From the NCBI GenBank assembly GCA_016764015.1, contig JAESSR010000196.1, forward strand, positions 1 to 7,299: a DNA stretch of 7,299 bases, written 5' to 3'. Shown here piece by piece: positions 1 through 5,455 of the stretch. The notes beneath the pieces were generated by a model that saw only the letters and a list, made by a program, of their open reading frames with translations, was not told the DNA's origin and did no database searches. Numbering within the stretch: position 1 is the stretch's first letter; each line of letters opens with the position of its first letter. A program made the position numbers and the translations under genes. The stretch comes from Phycisphaerales bacterium (GTDB lineage Bacteria > Planctomycetota > Phycisphaerae > Phycisphaerales > UBA1924).

Positions 1-201
1 GATTTCCGAATCGGTATTCGTCGGATCGATGGCTTCCGTGAATACGGTGCCCAAGCACTTGGTCACTTGCCCATCAATCATCGACGGGAGTGTGACGGCT
101 GCGGGTTGGTATCGCCCTCGGCATTTGGCGAGGACAGCGTGCATGTCACGCCCATTTTCAGCGAGGTAGGCGAGGTCAAGGTGGGCGTCAAACCAGTGCA
201 T
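1..201 (-). CDS. Peptidase M19 (membrane/renal dipeptidase type), N-terminal fragment
   Basis: The first 67 residues of a protein that continues past the left edge. It opens MHWFDAHLDLAYLAENGRDM. Asp5-Ala-His7-Leu-Asp9 matches the N-terminal zinc-binding HxD motif of the M19 dipeptidase family, where the His and Asp bind one of two active-site zinc ions. Family members cleave dipeptides, including some D-amino-acid-containing ones. The start is well fixed: an in-frame TGA lies at 220-222 and the only start codon after it is the ATG at 199-201, preceded by a weak purine stretch (AGAGAG). The frame is open for all 67 codons. The gene is divergent from the plus-strand gene at 366. The rest of the metal site and the C-terminus are outside the window, so completeness cannot be judged. 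The family call rests on the HxD context alone. Confidence 0.72.
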   Translation of the reverse strand, partial: MHWFDAHLDLAYLAENGRDMHAVLAKCRGRYQPAAVTLPSMIDGQVTKCLGTVFTEAIDPTNTDSEI

Positions 202-365
202 ATGGGCTCTCTTTTTAAATCACAGGAAAATATCGAATGCATGATCCTATGGAGCCCAGAACCCAAATCAGAGCCCGGCTACCATCAAGCGTGAAACTAA
301 TCGGCACGATTCCCAATAAGAGGGATAGCCAAACAACTCCATGCACTCACCACTGAGGGAATCCC

Positions 366-1205
366 ATGCACACAATCAAAACGCTCCGCCCTAAATCTAG
401 CCGAAACGGCAACATACTCGTCGGGTGCTTGATCGCCCTGGGGATTGCGATCATTCTGGCGATTATTGCGACTGTCTTTGTCATGAACTCGTGGCGTGGG
501 TGGGTCTCGGGGGGGATCAAGCAAGGTTTGACTGCTGTGCTCGATGAAACCGAGATTGAGCAGATCGAGAAGGATGAGATCAATGCGCATATTGATACGC
601 TGATGACGCGGTTTGTGGATAAGGATATTTCGACCGAGGACTTGTTCCTGATTACTGCGGAGATTTTCGAGGGGCCTTTGCTTCCGATGGGGATTGTGGA
701 GGCTTCGTATGCGGGGTACTTTGAGGATTCGGAACTCGACGACGAGACCAAGGCGGATGCGAAGGTTCAGCTTGGGCGATTGGCGTATGGGATTTATGCT
801 GAGGATATCTCGATGGATGATCTCGATGCGATCCTTGCGCCGATCTCGATGCCGGCGGATGAAAACAACGGCGCGGTGCAAATCCAGGTCGGGTCTGAAG
901 ACTTTGAACTCAAATCTCCCGAGGATGTGACGAGCGAGGAGTTGCTTGAAGTCATCGCCAACGCACGCACAGCTGCTGACGAAGCAGGTGTTGACCAAGT
1001 GCCTGCAATGATTGACCTCTCAAACGAAGTCGCGATCGCGATCGCCAACGCCCTCGGCGAAGCCCCATCGTTGTGGTTGCCAGAGGGTGTTGTGTATGTA
1101 CCAGAACCAGAAGTTGAAGAAGAAGCGGCTGATACTGATAACACCGACGGCCAAGATGAGCCGACGGATGATTCAACTGATACTGATTCAGACGATGAGC
1201 CTTAA
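366..1205 (+). CDS. Membrane-anchored acidic protein of unknown function (279 aa)
   Basis: I do not recognise a family. After a basic N-terminus (residues 1-15, several Lys/Arg), residues 17-40 form one strongly hydrophobic helix (from NILVGCLIALG to VFVM), which suggests a single anchor with most of the protein outside the cytoplasm. Residues 55-170 are rich in Asp/Glu and look helical, with DETEIEQIEKDEI and repeated acidic segments. Residues about 244-279 are a low-complexity tail of Glu, Asp, Thr and Pro ending DTDSDDEP, probably disordered. GAGGGA at 355-360 lies five bases before the ATG and is a good ribosome-binding site. The gene is divergent from the dipeptidase and convergent with the next gene, sharing TTAA at the stops. 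The first half favours G-ending codons more than the last third, so composition is uneven along the gene. The coding call is firm; the function is unknown. Confidence 0.85.
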   Translation: MHTIKTLRPKSSRNGNILVGCLIALGIAIILAIIATVFVMNSWRGWVSGGIKQGLTAVLDETEIEQIEKDEINAHIDTLMTRFVDKDISTEDLFLITAEIFEGPLLPMGIVEASYAGYFEDSELDDETKADAKVQLGRLAYGIYAEDISMDDLDAILAPISMPADENNGAVQIQVGSEDFELKSPEDVTSEELLEVIANARTAADEAGVDQVPAMIDLSNEVAIAIANALGEAPSLWLPEGVVYVPEPEVEEEAADTDNTDGQDEPTDDSTDTDSDDEP

Positions 1206-1549
1206 AGTGAGATCATGGCGATCAATGCGGTCGTCAGTCTTGCGAACATGATCCCTGCGAACACCGAACTGGTAATCGTTAGAAAGGGATGGTCGAAGAG
1301 AATCGACTTTGGGTACTGGCGTTCGATGCGTTGACTCTTTGCTCTCTCTGGCGCCATCGGATCGGCGTAGAGAAAGCATTTCATATCCATGAGCAACATT
1401 TCACGCTCGGAGAATGAACGAAGCTTCACCTCGGTAATGCCGTGCTCAGTCGCGGTGTATGTTGCGTCATGATCATTGCGGGCACTGATACGAAGTGTGC
1501 GTGGCTTGTGTGTTCGTGTGTCGCTCCCAGCGACTTCGTAAAATGGCAT
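1202..1549 (-). CDS. Small tail-anchored hypothetical protein (115 aa)
   Basis: The ATG at 1547-1549 is chosen over an in-frame start 20 codons upstream because a perfect GGAGGT (1555-1560) sits five bases before it. The protein opens MPFYEVAGSDTRTHKPRTLR and continues into an ISARNDHDATYTATEHGITE segment. This resembles short N-terminal domains I associate with planctomycete proteins, in which an alternating-strand region is followed by an Ala-rich helix and a Gly turn; this is a memory-based resemblance. Residues 44-80 are charged and helical. Residues about 88-113 are hydrophobic (PFLTITSSVFAGIMFARLTT) and could be a C-terminal membrane anchor. The stop overlaps the stop of the convergent plus-strand gene. 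Function is not assignable; a membrane-tethered small adaptor is only a guess. Confidence 0.8.
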   Translation of the reverse strand: MPFYEVAGSDTRTHKPRTLRISARNDHDATYTATEHGITEVKLRSFSEREMLLMDMKCFLYADPMAPERAKSQRIERQYPKSILFDHPFLTITSSVFAGIMFARLTTALIAMISL

Positions 1550-1576
1550 TCGTGACCTCCGTGTCTTACATAAGAA

Positions 1577-1585
1577 ATCGTACCA
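1577..1585 (-). promoter_or_regulatory. Possible extended -10 promoter for the 115-aa gene
   Basis: Read on the minus strand this is TGG followed by TACGAT, a TGn extended -10 with four of six consensus bases. It would start transcription near 1570 and leave a leader of about 20 nt that contains the GGAGGT site. No good -35 lies at the normal spacing; TTGCGT is 21 bases away. The call is weak and rests on position plus the TGn motif. Confidence 0.3.
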
Positions 1586-1657
1586 GATTTTTATCAGGCG
1601 TGCACGCAATCACATCGGTCCACCCAGATTAGGGCGTTCTCCTCATGCCTCTTCTTG

Positions 1658-1749
1658 GTGCCCTCCTACGACCCGAAGGGCGAAGGAGGTTCTTGGATCA
1701 CATAGTGAAACAGAAGACCTCCTTCACTCTTCGAGATGAAGGAGGGCAC
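1658..1749. repeat. Twin-hairpin REP/BIME-like element 1 (92 bp)
   Basis: The element is bounded by a perfect 10-bp inverted repeat, gtgccctcct (1658-1667) and aggagggcac (1740-1749). Inside is a perfect 9-bp inverted repeat, gaaggaggt (1682-1690) and acctccttc (1717-1725), around a 26-nt spacer. Each half can also fold alone. The right half pairs cctccttca (1718-1726) with tgaaggagg (1737-1745), and the loop can extend by ctc/gag. The left half pairs cctcct (1662-1667) with aggagg (1684-1689), plus a ccc/ggg pair inside. It begins 24 bp past the stop of the 185-aa gene on the minus strand. A second element with the same plan but different stems lies at 3146-3235. Non-coding; it resembles the paired inverted REPs called BIMEs, though no database match could be checked. 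Confidence 0.75.
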
Positions 1750-1765
1750 AAAAGACTTATGTCTT
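1718..1765 (-). terminator. Possible transcript end after the 185-aa gene
   Basis: On the minus strand a small hairpin comes first after the TAG stop (AAGAC-ATAA-GTCTT, 1765-1752) and is followed by only a short T run. The much stronger right-half hairpin of repeat element 1 (1745-1718) comes next and is followed by TCTTCTGTTT. Either could end or stabilise the scoB/185-aa transcript. The T tracts are poor for a classical intrinsic terminator. Confidence 0.35.
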
Positions 1766-1773
1766 AGATCTGT

Positions 1774-2331
1774 CTAATCCATGGATTGGAAATCAAGTAT
1801 AATGAGCATTTCACGCTGTTTTTCGGAATCTGATTCTGAATCGATTGCACGCAAATACGATCGATTGTTCATCATACTTTCTTCTGCACTGTCAAGCAAC
1901 TCTTGCCAGAACTGATTATCTTCAGGGCTTGTAGATTCCTGAACCATAACTTCAAACTCTACGATTTGATCTTTCGCATGTTGATAACCACTGAGTGATC
2001 CACAAAAATGCCTTCGGGAGACAAAGAACTCGCCACTGCTTGTTCTAGCAACAGAAGCACTTAATATCCGATTGTGATGTGTGTCGCGATAATCCACTGC
2101 TATCCATGAGGCATCGGGGTCGCCGAGCATCACACCAAGATCCGATATCATTTCAGATGCTTCTTGGTAGGTTGTTGCACCGGCAAGTTTCGCAGACGAT
2201 TCAGCCTGCCACTGTGAAGCGAGTCGATTGTCTTTCATGTCACTGATGAACATGTCAACGACAGGTATTGAGATCAAAATGATGATCAAACCAAGCGGTA
2301 TACATATCCACTTCGATTTGAGCAGCTTCAT
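1774..2331 (-). CDS. Single-anchor hypothetical protein (185 aa), coupled to scoB
   Basis: I do not recognise a family. Residues about 8-30 form a hydrophobic segment (WICIPLGLIIILISIPVVDM) after a basic start MKLLKSK, fitting a signal anchor or uncleaved signal. The remainder is mixed charged sequence with no motif I can name; it includes one Cys in RRHFCGSLSGYQHA and an acidic, helix-prone C-terminal third. The ATG overlaps the scoB stop by four bases (GTATGA) and has no Shine-Dalgarno sequence, so its translation probably depends on ribosomes finishing scoB. Its base composition is visibly more AT-rich than scoB and feoB, with codons such as ATA and TTA, which may point to a different origin. 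It is followed by repeat element 1. The coding call rests on the tight overlap and the coherent membrane-protein layout. Confidence 0.75.
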   Translation of the reverse strand: MKLLKSKWICIPLGLIIILISIPVVDMFISDMKDNRLASQWQAESSAKLAGATTYQEASEMISDLGVMLGDPDASWIAVDYRDTHHNRILSASVARTSSGEFFVSRRHFCGSLSGYQHAKDQIVEFEVMVQESTSPEDNQFWQELLDSAEESMMNNRSYLRAIDSESDSEKQREMLIILDFQSMD

Positions 2332-2990
2332 ACAGATACAACCGTTGGTTCATCGCTGGTGATCAGTTCTGCTTCTGTTTTCTCGATGACTTCTTCGACG
2401 GCTACGCCGGGGGCGAGTTCGGTGAGTTTGTAGCGTTTGGCATCGTGATCCATTTCAAGGACGCACAGATCGGTGATGATCATGTCGATGCAGGCTTTGC
2501 CTGTGATGGGCAAGGTGCATTCCTTGAGAATCTTCGCTTCGCCCTTGCGGTTGCAATGCTCCATCGTCACAACAACCTTCTTGACGCCAGCCACAAGGTC
2601 CATCGCGCCGCCCATGCCTTTGATCATCTTGCCGGGGATCATCCAGTTGGCGATATCGCCTTCTTGGGAGATTTGCATGGCTCCAAGGATGCACATATCG
2701 ATGTGCCCGCCTCGGATCATGGCGAAGGATTGGGAGGATGCAAACGAGGCCGCGCCTGTGCGGGCGGTGATGGTTTGTTTGCCTGCGTTGATGAGATCGG
2801 CGTCGATGTTTTCTTCGGTGGGGAATGGACCGATGCCGAGGAGCCCGTTCTCAGACTGGAGCCAGACATCCATGCCATCGGGGATGTGATTGGCGACAAG
2901 TGTCGGCATCCCGATCCCGAGGTTGACAATGTAGCCGTCCTGCAGTTCTTGGGCTGCCCGTTTGGTGATGTCTTCGCGTGATAGTGGCAT
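2328..2990 (-). CDS. scoB: 3-oxoacid CoA-transferase, subunit B
   Basis: This is the beta subunit of a family I CoA-transferase, which with subunit A moves CoA from succinyl-CoA to acetoacetate or a related 3-oxoacid. The 220-aa protein has the expected length. LQSENGLLG (44-52) is the family signature, and Glu47 should be the catalytic glutamate that forms the CoA thioester. NLGIGMPTLVANHIP (23-37), the GGHIDMCILGAMQIS region (94-108), GKMIKGMGGAMDLVAG (120-135) and ITDLCVLEM (172-180) are also typical. The frame stays open 106 codons further upstream, but that stretch is repeat DNA, so ATG 2988-2990 is chosen; homologues start MxLSREDI-like. No Shine-Dalgarno sequence precedes it (cttcctacaatccccc). 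Its partner scoA lies about 3.5 kb upstream, beyond the feo genes, instead of adjacent. The 185-aa gene overlaps its stop. Substrate could also be another 3-oxoacid. Confidence 0.93.
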   Translation of the reverse strand: MPLSREDITKRAAQELQDGYIVNLGIGMPTLVANHIPDGMDVWLQSENGLLGIGPFPTEENIDADLINAGKQTITARTGAASFASSQSFAMIRGGHIDMCILGAMQISQEGDIANWMIPGKMIKGMGGAMDLVAGVKKVVVTMEHCNRKGEAKILKECTLPITGKACIDMIITDLCVLEMDHDAKRYKLTELAPGVAVEEVIEKTEAELITSDEPTVVSV

Positions 2991-3005
2991 GGGGGATTGT
3001 AGGAA

Positions 3006-3033
3006 GGCAATGGGCAATAGGCAGTGGGCAATG
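3006..3033. repeat. Four tandem 7-bp repeats (GGCARTR)
   Basis: Four heptamers run in exact register: ggcaatg, ggcaata, ggcagtg, ggcaatg. On the minus strand, the transcript sense for scoB, they read YAYTGCC. The tract starts 16 bp upstream of the scoB ATG. It resembles the short tandemly repeated heptamers described between genes in cyanobacteria and other environmental bacteria. No function is evident. Confidence 0.8.
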
Positions 3034-3067
3034 GGGAAGAGAGAGGAAGGGGAAAGAGGGGAGTTCA

Positions 3068-3109
3068 ACGCAGAGGACGCAAAGATCACGCAGAGGTGCA
3101 GAGAAGAGG
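3068..3109. repeat. Degenerate 9-bp repeat tract (ACGCAGAGG type)
   Basis: Units acgcagagg (3068-3076), acgcaaaga (3077-3085), acgcagagg (3088-3096) and tgcagagaa (3097-3105) follow one another, the first two adjacent and a 2-nt break before the third. The flanks (3034-3067 and 3106-3145) are almost purely purine on the plus strand. From memory, the minus-strand reading (CCTCTGCGT, CTTTGCGT) is a kind of dispersed intergenic repeat seen in many unrelated environmental genomes; this was not checked. It lies in the scoB leader. Confidence 0.65.
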
Positions 3110-3145
3110 AAAAGATGTGGAAGAATGGGAGAGGGAGATGAATGG

Positions 3146-3235
3146 GTGCCACTACTCGATGCGGAGCAGCGCAGTAGTGCGATTGCAAATGGAATATAAT
3201 GGCACTACTGCGCCGAAGACGGCGAGTAGTGGCAC
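3146..3235. repeat. Twin-hairpin REP/BIME-like element 2 (90 bp)
   Basis: The outer perfect 13-bp inverted repeat is gtgccactactcg (3146-3158) and cgagtagtggcac (3223-3235). The inner perfect 12-bp inverted repeat is gcgcagtagtgc (3169-3180) and gcactactgcgc (3202-3213), around a 21-nt AT-rich spacer. The right half also folds alone: cactact and agtagtg flank cgccg-aaga-cggcg. The left half pairs actact (3151-3156) with agtagt (3173-3178). The plan, length and terminal gtgcc/ggcac match element 1 at 1658-1749, while the stem sequence differs. It starts 17 bp past the stop of the 56-aa feo-linked gene, so its hairpins could mark the feo transcript 3' end, though no T run follows. Its AT-rich spacer is the only likely place in this gap for a scoB -10 box. 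Confidence 0.8.
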
Positions 3236-3252
3236 TCGGAGCGGAAGTCCTA

Positions 3253-3423
3253 TTAACTGCAGCCACAATCTTTGGATTTGGACTTCTTCCCCACCGGCTT
3301 ACCCCCAACGGTCAGCGTGGTCTTGGTGCCTTTTTTCTTGGGCATGAGCACCACCTTGAGCCCCAATATGGAAGCGATCGCCACAAGTGTCACCACCCAG
3401 AACTGCCAGTCGTTGATGGGCAT
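3253..3423 (-). CDS. FeoB-associated small membrane protein with CGCS end (56 aa)
   Basis: A one-helix mini-protein. Residues about 7-27 are hydrophobic (QFWVVTLVAIASILGLKVVL), followed by a very basic cytoplasm-type segment rich in Lys (KKKGTK, GKKSKSK) and a terminal DCGCS with Cys53 and Cys55. The layout matches the short Cys-ending membrane proteins often found right after feoB, though fewer cysteines are present than in the classical FeoB-associated Cys-rich proteins. The ATG (3421-3423) lies two bases after the feoB stop, with GGAGGA (3431-3436, inside the last feoB codons) as a proper ribosome-binding site, which excludes the longer in-frame start. Likely role: an accessory or metal-handling partner of FeoB. 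The role is inferred from position and the Cys pair; sequence identity to known members was not tested. Confidence 0.75.
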   Translation of the reverse strand: MPINDWQFWVVTLVAIASILGLKVVLMPKKKGTKTTLTVGGKPVGKKSKSKDCGCS

Positions 3424-3425
3424 GA

Positions 3426-5408
3426 TTAGGTTCCTCCGGCGAAGATGATGAACTGGTACGCGGCCAACGCACTTACATACGCGAGCAATGACATCCACCC
3501 AAACTGGAGCATCGCCCATTTCCACCCGCCCGCTTCTTTGGCCGTCACGACCAAGGTCGGCAGGCACAACGAAGCGAGGACATAGAAGAAGAGCAGCGAC
3601 CAGCTTGTGGCGTAGGTGAAGATGCGGGAGCCGTCGTCGTTGGTGGCGTTGGCGATAGATTCGAGGACGGAATCGTCATCGACATCATCGGAGCCGGCGA
3701 CTTGCACAGCCATCGTCGAGACAAAGACTTCGCGGGCGGCGAAGGATGCGAGCACGCCGACGGTGAGTTGGCGGTCGTAGCCCAAGGGCGCGAAGATGGG
3801 TTGGAAGGCCGTGCCGAGTTTGCCGAGCATGGAGTTGGCCGCCGAGTTGCGCGTATCGAGCGAATCCGCTTGGGCGTAGAGTTCAGTCGATTGATCGACA
3901 TCAACAATCGATTCAGCTTGTGCGCGGAGTTCATTGGCTGCGTTAGTCGGTGCTGAATGTGGATACGCGCCGAGCCACCAGAGGACGATCGAGATCGAAA
4001 GAATCAGCGTGCCGGCTTTTTTAAGGAAGATCAAGCCTCGATCATAAGTCAGAAGCAACGCTGATTTGAGATCGGGGATGCGATAGCTCGGCAGTTCGAG
4101 GGCCATCGGGCGAGACTTGCCACGCAGGATGGTTCTTCTAAACAAGAGCGATGTGAACAAGCCGGCGAAGATGCCCATGGCATAGCACATGGTGAAGGCG
4201 TACGCCTGGTAAAGCGGGCGATCGGGAAAGAGGATTGATGTGAGCAGCACATACACCGGGATGCGGGCGGTGCAACTCATGAACGGAGCAACAAGGATCG
4301 TCGCGAGCCGATCGCGTTTGTCAGGAATCGCGCGGGCGGCCATGATCCCCGGGATCGCGCACGCATGGCTTGACAACAAAGGCACAAACGCATGCCCAGA
4401 CAATCCAAACGGTCGCAATGCCCGATCGATCACAAACGCAGCCCTTGCCAAATACCCTGTGCCTTCGAGGAGTGCGAGCAGGAAAAATAGCAGGCAAATC
4501 TGAGGCAAGAAAATAACCGTCCCACCAACACCAGCAATGACGCCATCGACCATCAGATCATGGATCGCGCCATCAGGAATATGCGAACCGACCCACCCGC
4601 CGACGGAACCGAACCAAATATCTATCCAGTCCATCGGGTACGCAGCGAGCTTGAAGATCATCCAGAACAACCCGGTCATGATCGCGGTGAAGGAGAGCAC
4701 GCCGAGGATCGGGTGTGTAAATGCGCGATCAAGCCGATCAGTAAGTTTGTCGGCTGATGCGTTTTCATCCGATGCAGAAACTTGTGTGTAAATATCTTGG
4801 GCCCATCGCTCGATCCCGGTCTGATCTGTCGGGGCAGATCGTGTGGGCACCTTCGCGCTGGCGAGCTTTGAAGCGAGTTCTTTGACGCCTTCACCTGTGC
4901 GTGCGCTACACAAAATCACCGGGCAGCCAAGGCATTCGGAGAGTGTATTTGGATCGATATGAATCCCGCGCCGACGGGCAGCGTCGATCATGTTGACCGC
5001 GACAACGGTGGGCAACCGTTTGCCCAATGATTCTCCAACAATCGCAAGATTGCGCATCAGGTTCGTGGCATCGATCACGACGAGCAGCACATCGGGCACG
5101 CCGGCCTGTTCGCCAGCGGGCGCAGTTGTGCCATCGAGCACATCAGCACAGACCCTTGATTCAGAAAGATCGAGATGAAGCGAGTAAATGCCAGGAAGAT
5201 CGATCAAGACCGATTCGATCTCTTCACGGCTTGCTTTGAGTTTGACATGCGCAACGCGGGCTTCTTGAGTCGTGCCCGGGAAGTTTGAAGTCTTGGCACG
5301 GATGCCTGCGATGCGATTGAAGAGTGTGGTCTTGCCGACATTTGGATTGCCGAGCACGGCGATGGTGTGCTTAGCAGGATCGGATTGCAGAGCGGTTGGC
5401 GTGGTCAT
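3426..5408 (-). CDS. feoB: Ferrous iron transporter FeoB
   Basis: Inner-membrane Fe(II) importer with an N-terminal G-protein domain. G1 is GNPNVGKTT (20-28), the G2 Thr lies in NFPGTT (42-47), G3 is DLPG (70-73), G4 is NMID (139-142) and G5 is CSART (167-171). A helical linker (about 180-230) leads into two gate regions: FLPQICLLFFLLALLEGTGYL (300-320) with ARAAF after it, SSHACAIPGIMAAR (346-359) with Cys350, VAPFMSCTARIPVY (373-386) with Cys379, and the second gate around LASFAAREVFVSTMAVQ (553-569). Hydrophobic helices run to the C-terminus. At 660 aa it is shorter than E. coli FeoB (773 aa). HACAIPGIM replaces the FGCNVP-type sequence of enterobacteria, a variant I associate with planctomycetes and some other phyla. 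An Ala/Glu/Asp-rich insert at 489-528 is likely a surface loop. No Shine-Dalgarno sequence precedes the ATG. feoA is 47 bp upstream; the 56-aa gene follows after 2 bp. Confidence 0.97.
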   Translation of the reverse strand: MTTPTALQSDPAKHTIAVLGNPNVGKTTLFNRIAGIRAKTSNFPGTTQEARVAHVKLKASREEIESVLIDLPGIYSLHLDLSESRVCADVLDGTTAPAGEQAGVPDVLLVVIDATNLMRNLAIVGESLGKRLPTVVAVNMIDAARRRGIHIDPNTLSECLGCPVILCSARTGEGVKELASKLASAKVPTRSAPTDQTGIERWAQDIYTQVSASDENASADKLTDRLDRAFTHPILGVLSFTAIMTGLFWMIFKLAAYPMDWIDIWFGSVGGWVGSHIPDGAIHDLMVDGVIAGVGGTVIFLPQICLLFFLLALLEGTGYLARAAFVIDRALRPFGLSGHAFVPLLSSHACAIPGIMAARAIPDKRDRLATILVAPFMSCTARIPVYVLLTSILFPDRPLYQAYAFTMCYAMGIFAGLFTSLLFRRTILRGKSRPMALELPSYRIPDLKSALLLTYDRGLIFLKKAGTLILSISIVLWWLGAYPHSAPTNAANELRAQAESIVDVDQSTELYAQADSLDTRNSAANSMLGKLGTAFQPIFAPLGYDRQLTVGVLASFAAREVFVSTMAVQVAGSDDVDDDSVLESIANATNDDGSRIFTYATSWSLLFFYVLASLCLPTLVVTAKEAGGWKWAMLQFGWMSLLAYVSALAAYQFIIFAGGT

Positions 5409-5455
5409 CGAATGAATCTACAACTCATCAATCAAAGTGCAAGGTGAGTGGGGGG

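Noticed and set aside
417..428. Lipoprotein lipobox LVGC at residues 18-21 of the 279-aa protein
   Set aside because: Only three hydrophobic residues precede the Cys and the long hydrophobic helix follows it, so this is a transmembrane anchor and not a lipoprotein signal.
1202..1609. Longer 135-aa form of the 115-aa gene
   Set aside because: The additional 20 residues lie where the promoter-like element is, and a perfect GGAGGT precedes the inner ATG at 1547-1549.
1691..1726. Fragments resembling the 16S rRNA 3' end (TGGATCAC and CCTCCTT) within element 1
   Set aside because: The two short matches are separated by unrelated sequence, and CCTCCTT is part of the hairpin stem whose complement is also present. 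This is best explained by the repeat structure and chance.
2445..2981. Plus-strand 178-codon open frame opposite scoB
   Set aside because: It is a shadow frame of a well-supported CoA-transferase gene; the translation lacks domain character and has no ribosome-binding site of note.
3146..3235. CRISPR repeat or miniature transposon with coding content
   Set aside because: There is no direct repeat-spacer periodicity, no obvious target-site duplication and no ORF of its own; the symmetry is that of a twin hairpin.
2991..3308. A 106-codon N-terminal extension of ScoB in the same open frame
   Set aside because: The extension runs through tandem repeats, the twin-hairpin element and the end of the 56-aa gene. 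It is stop-free mainly because that strand is pyrimidine-rich. The conserved ScoB fold begins at the ATG at 2988-2990.
3253..3567. Longer 104-aa form of the 56-aa gene
   Set aside because: The extra 48 residues overlap feoB coding sequence in another frame, and a proper GGAGGA site serves the inner ATG at 3421-3423.
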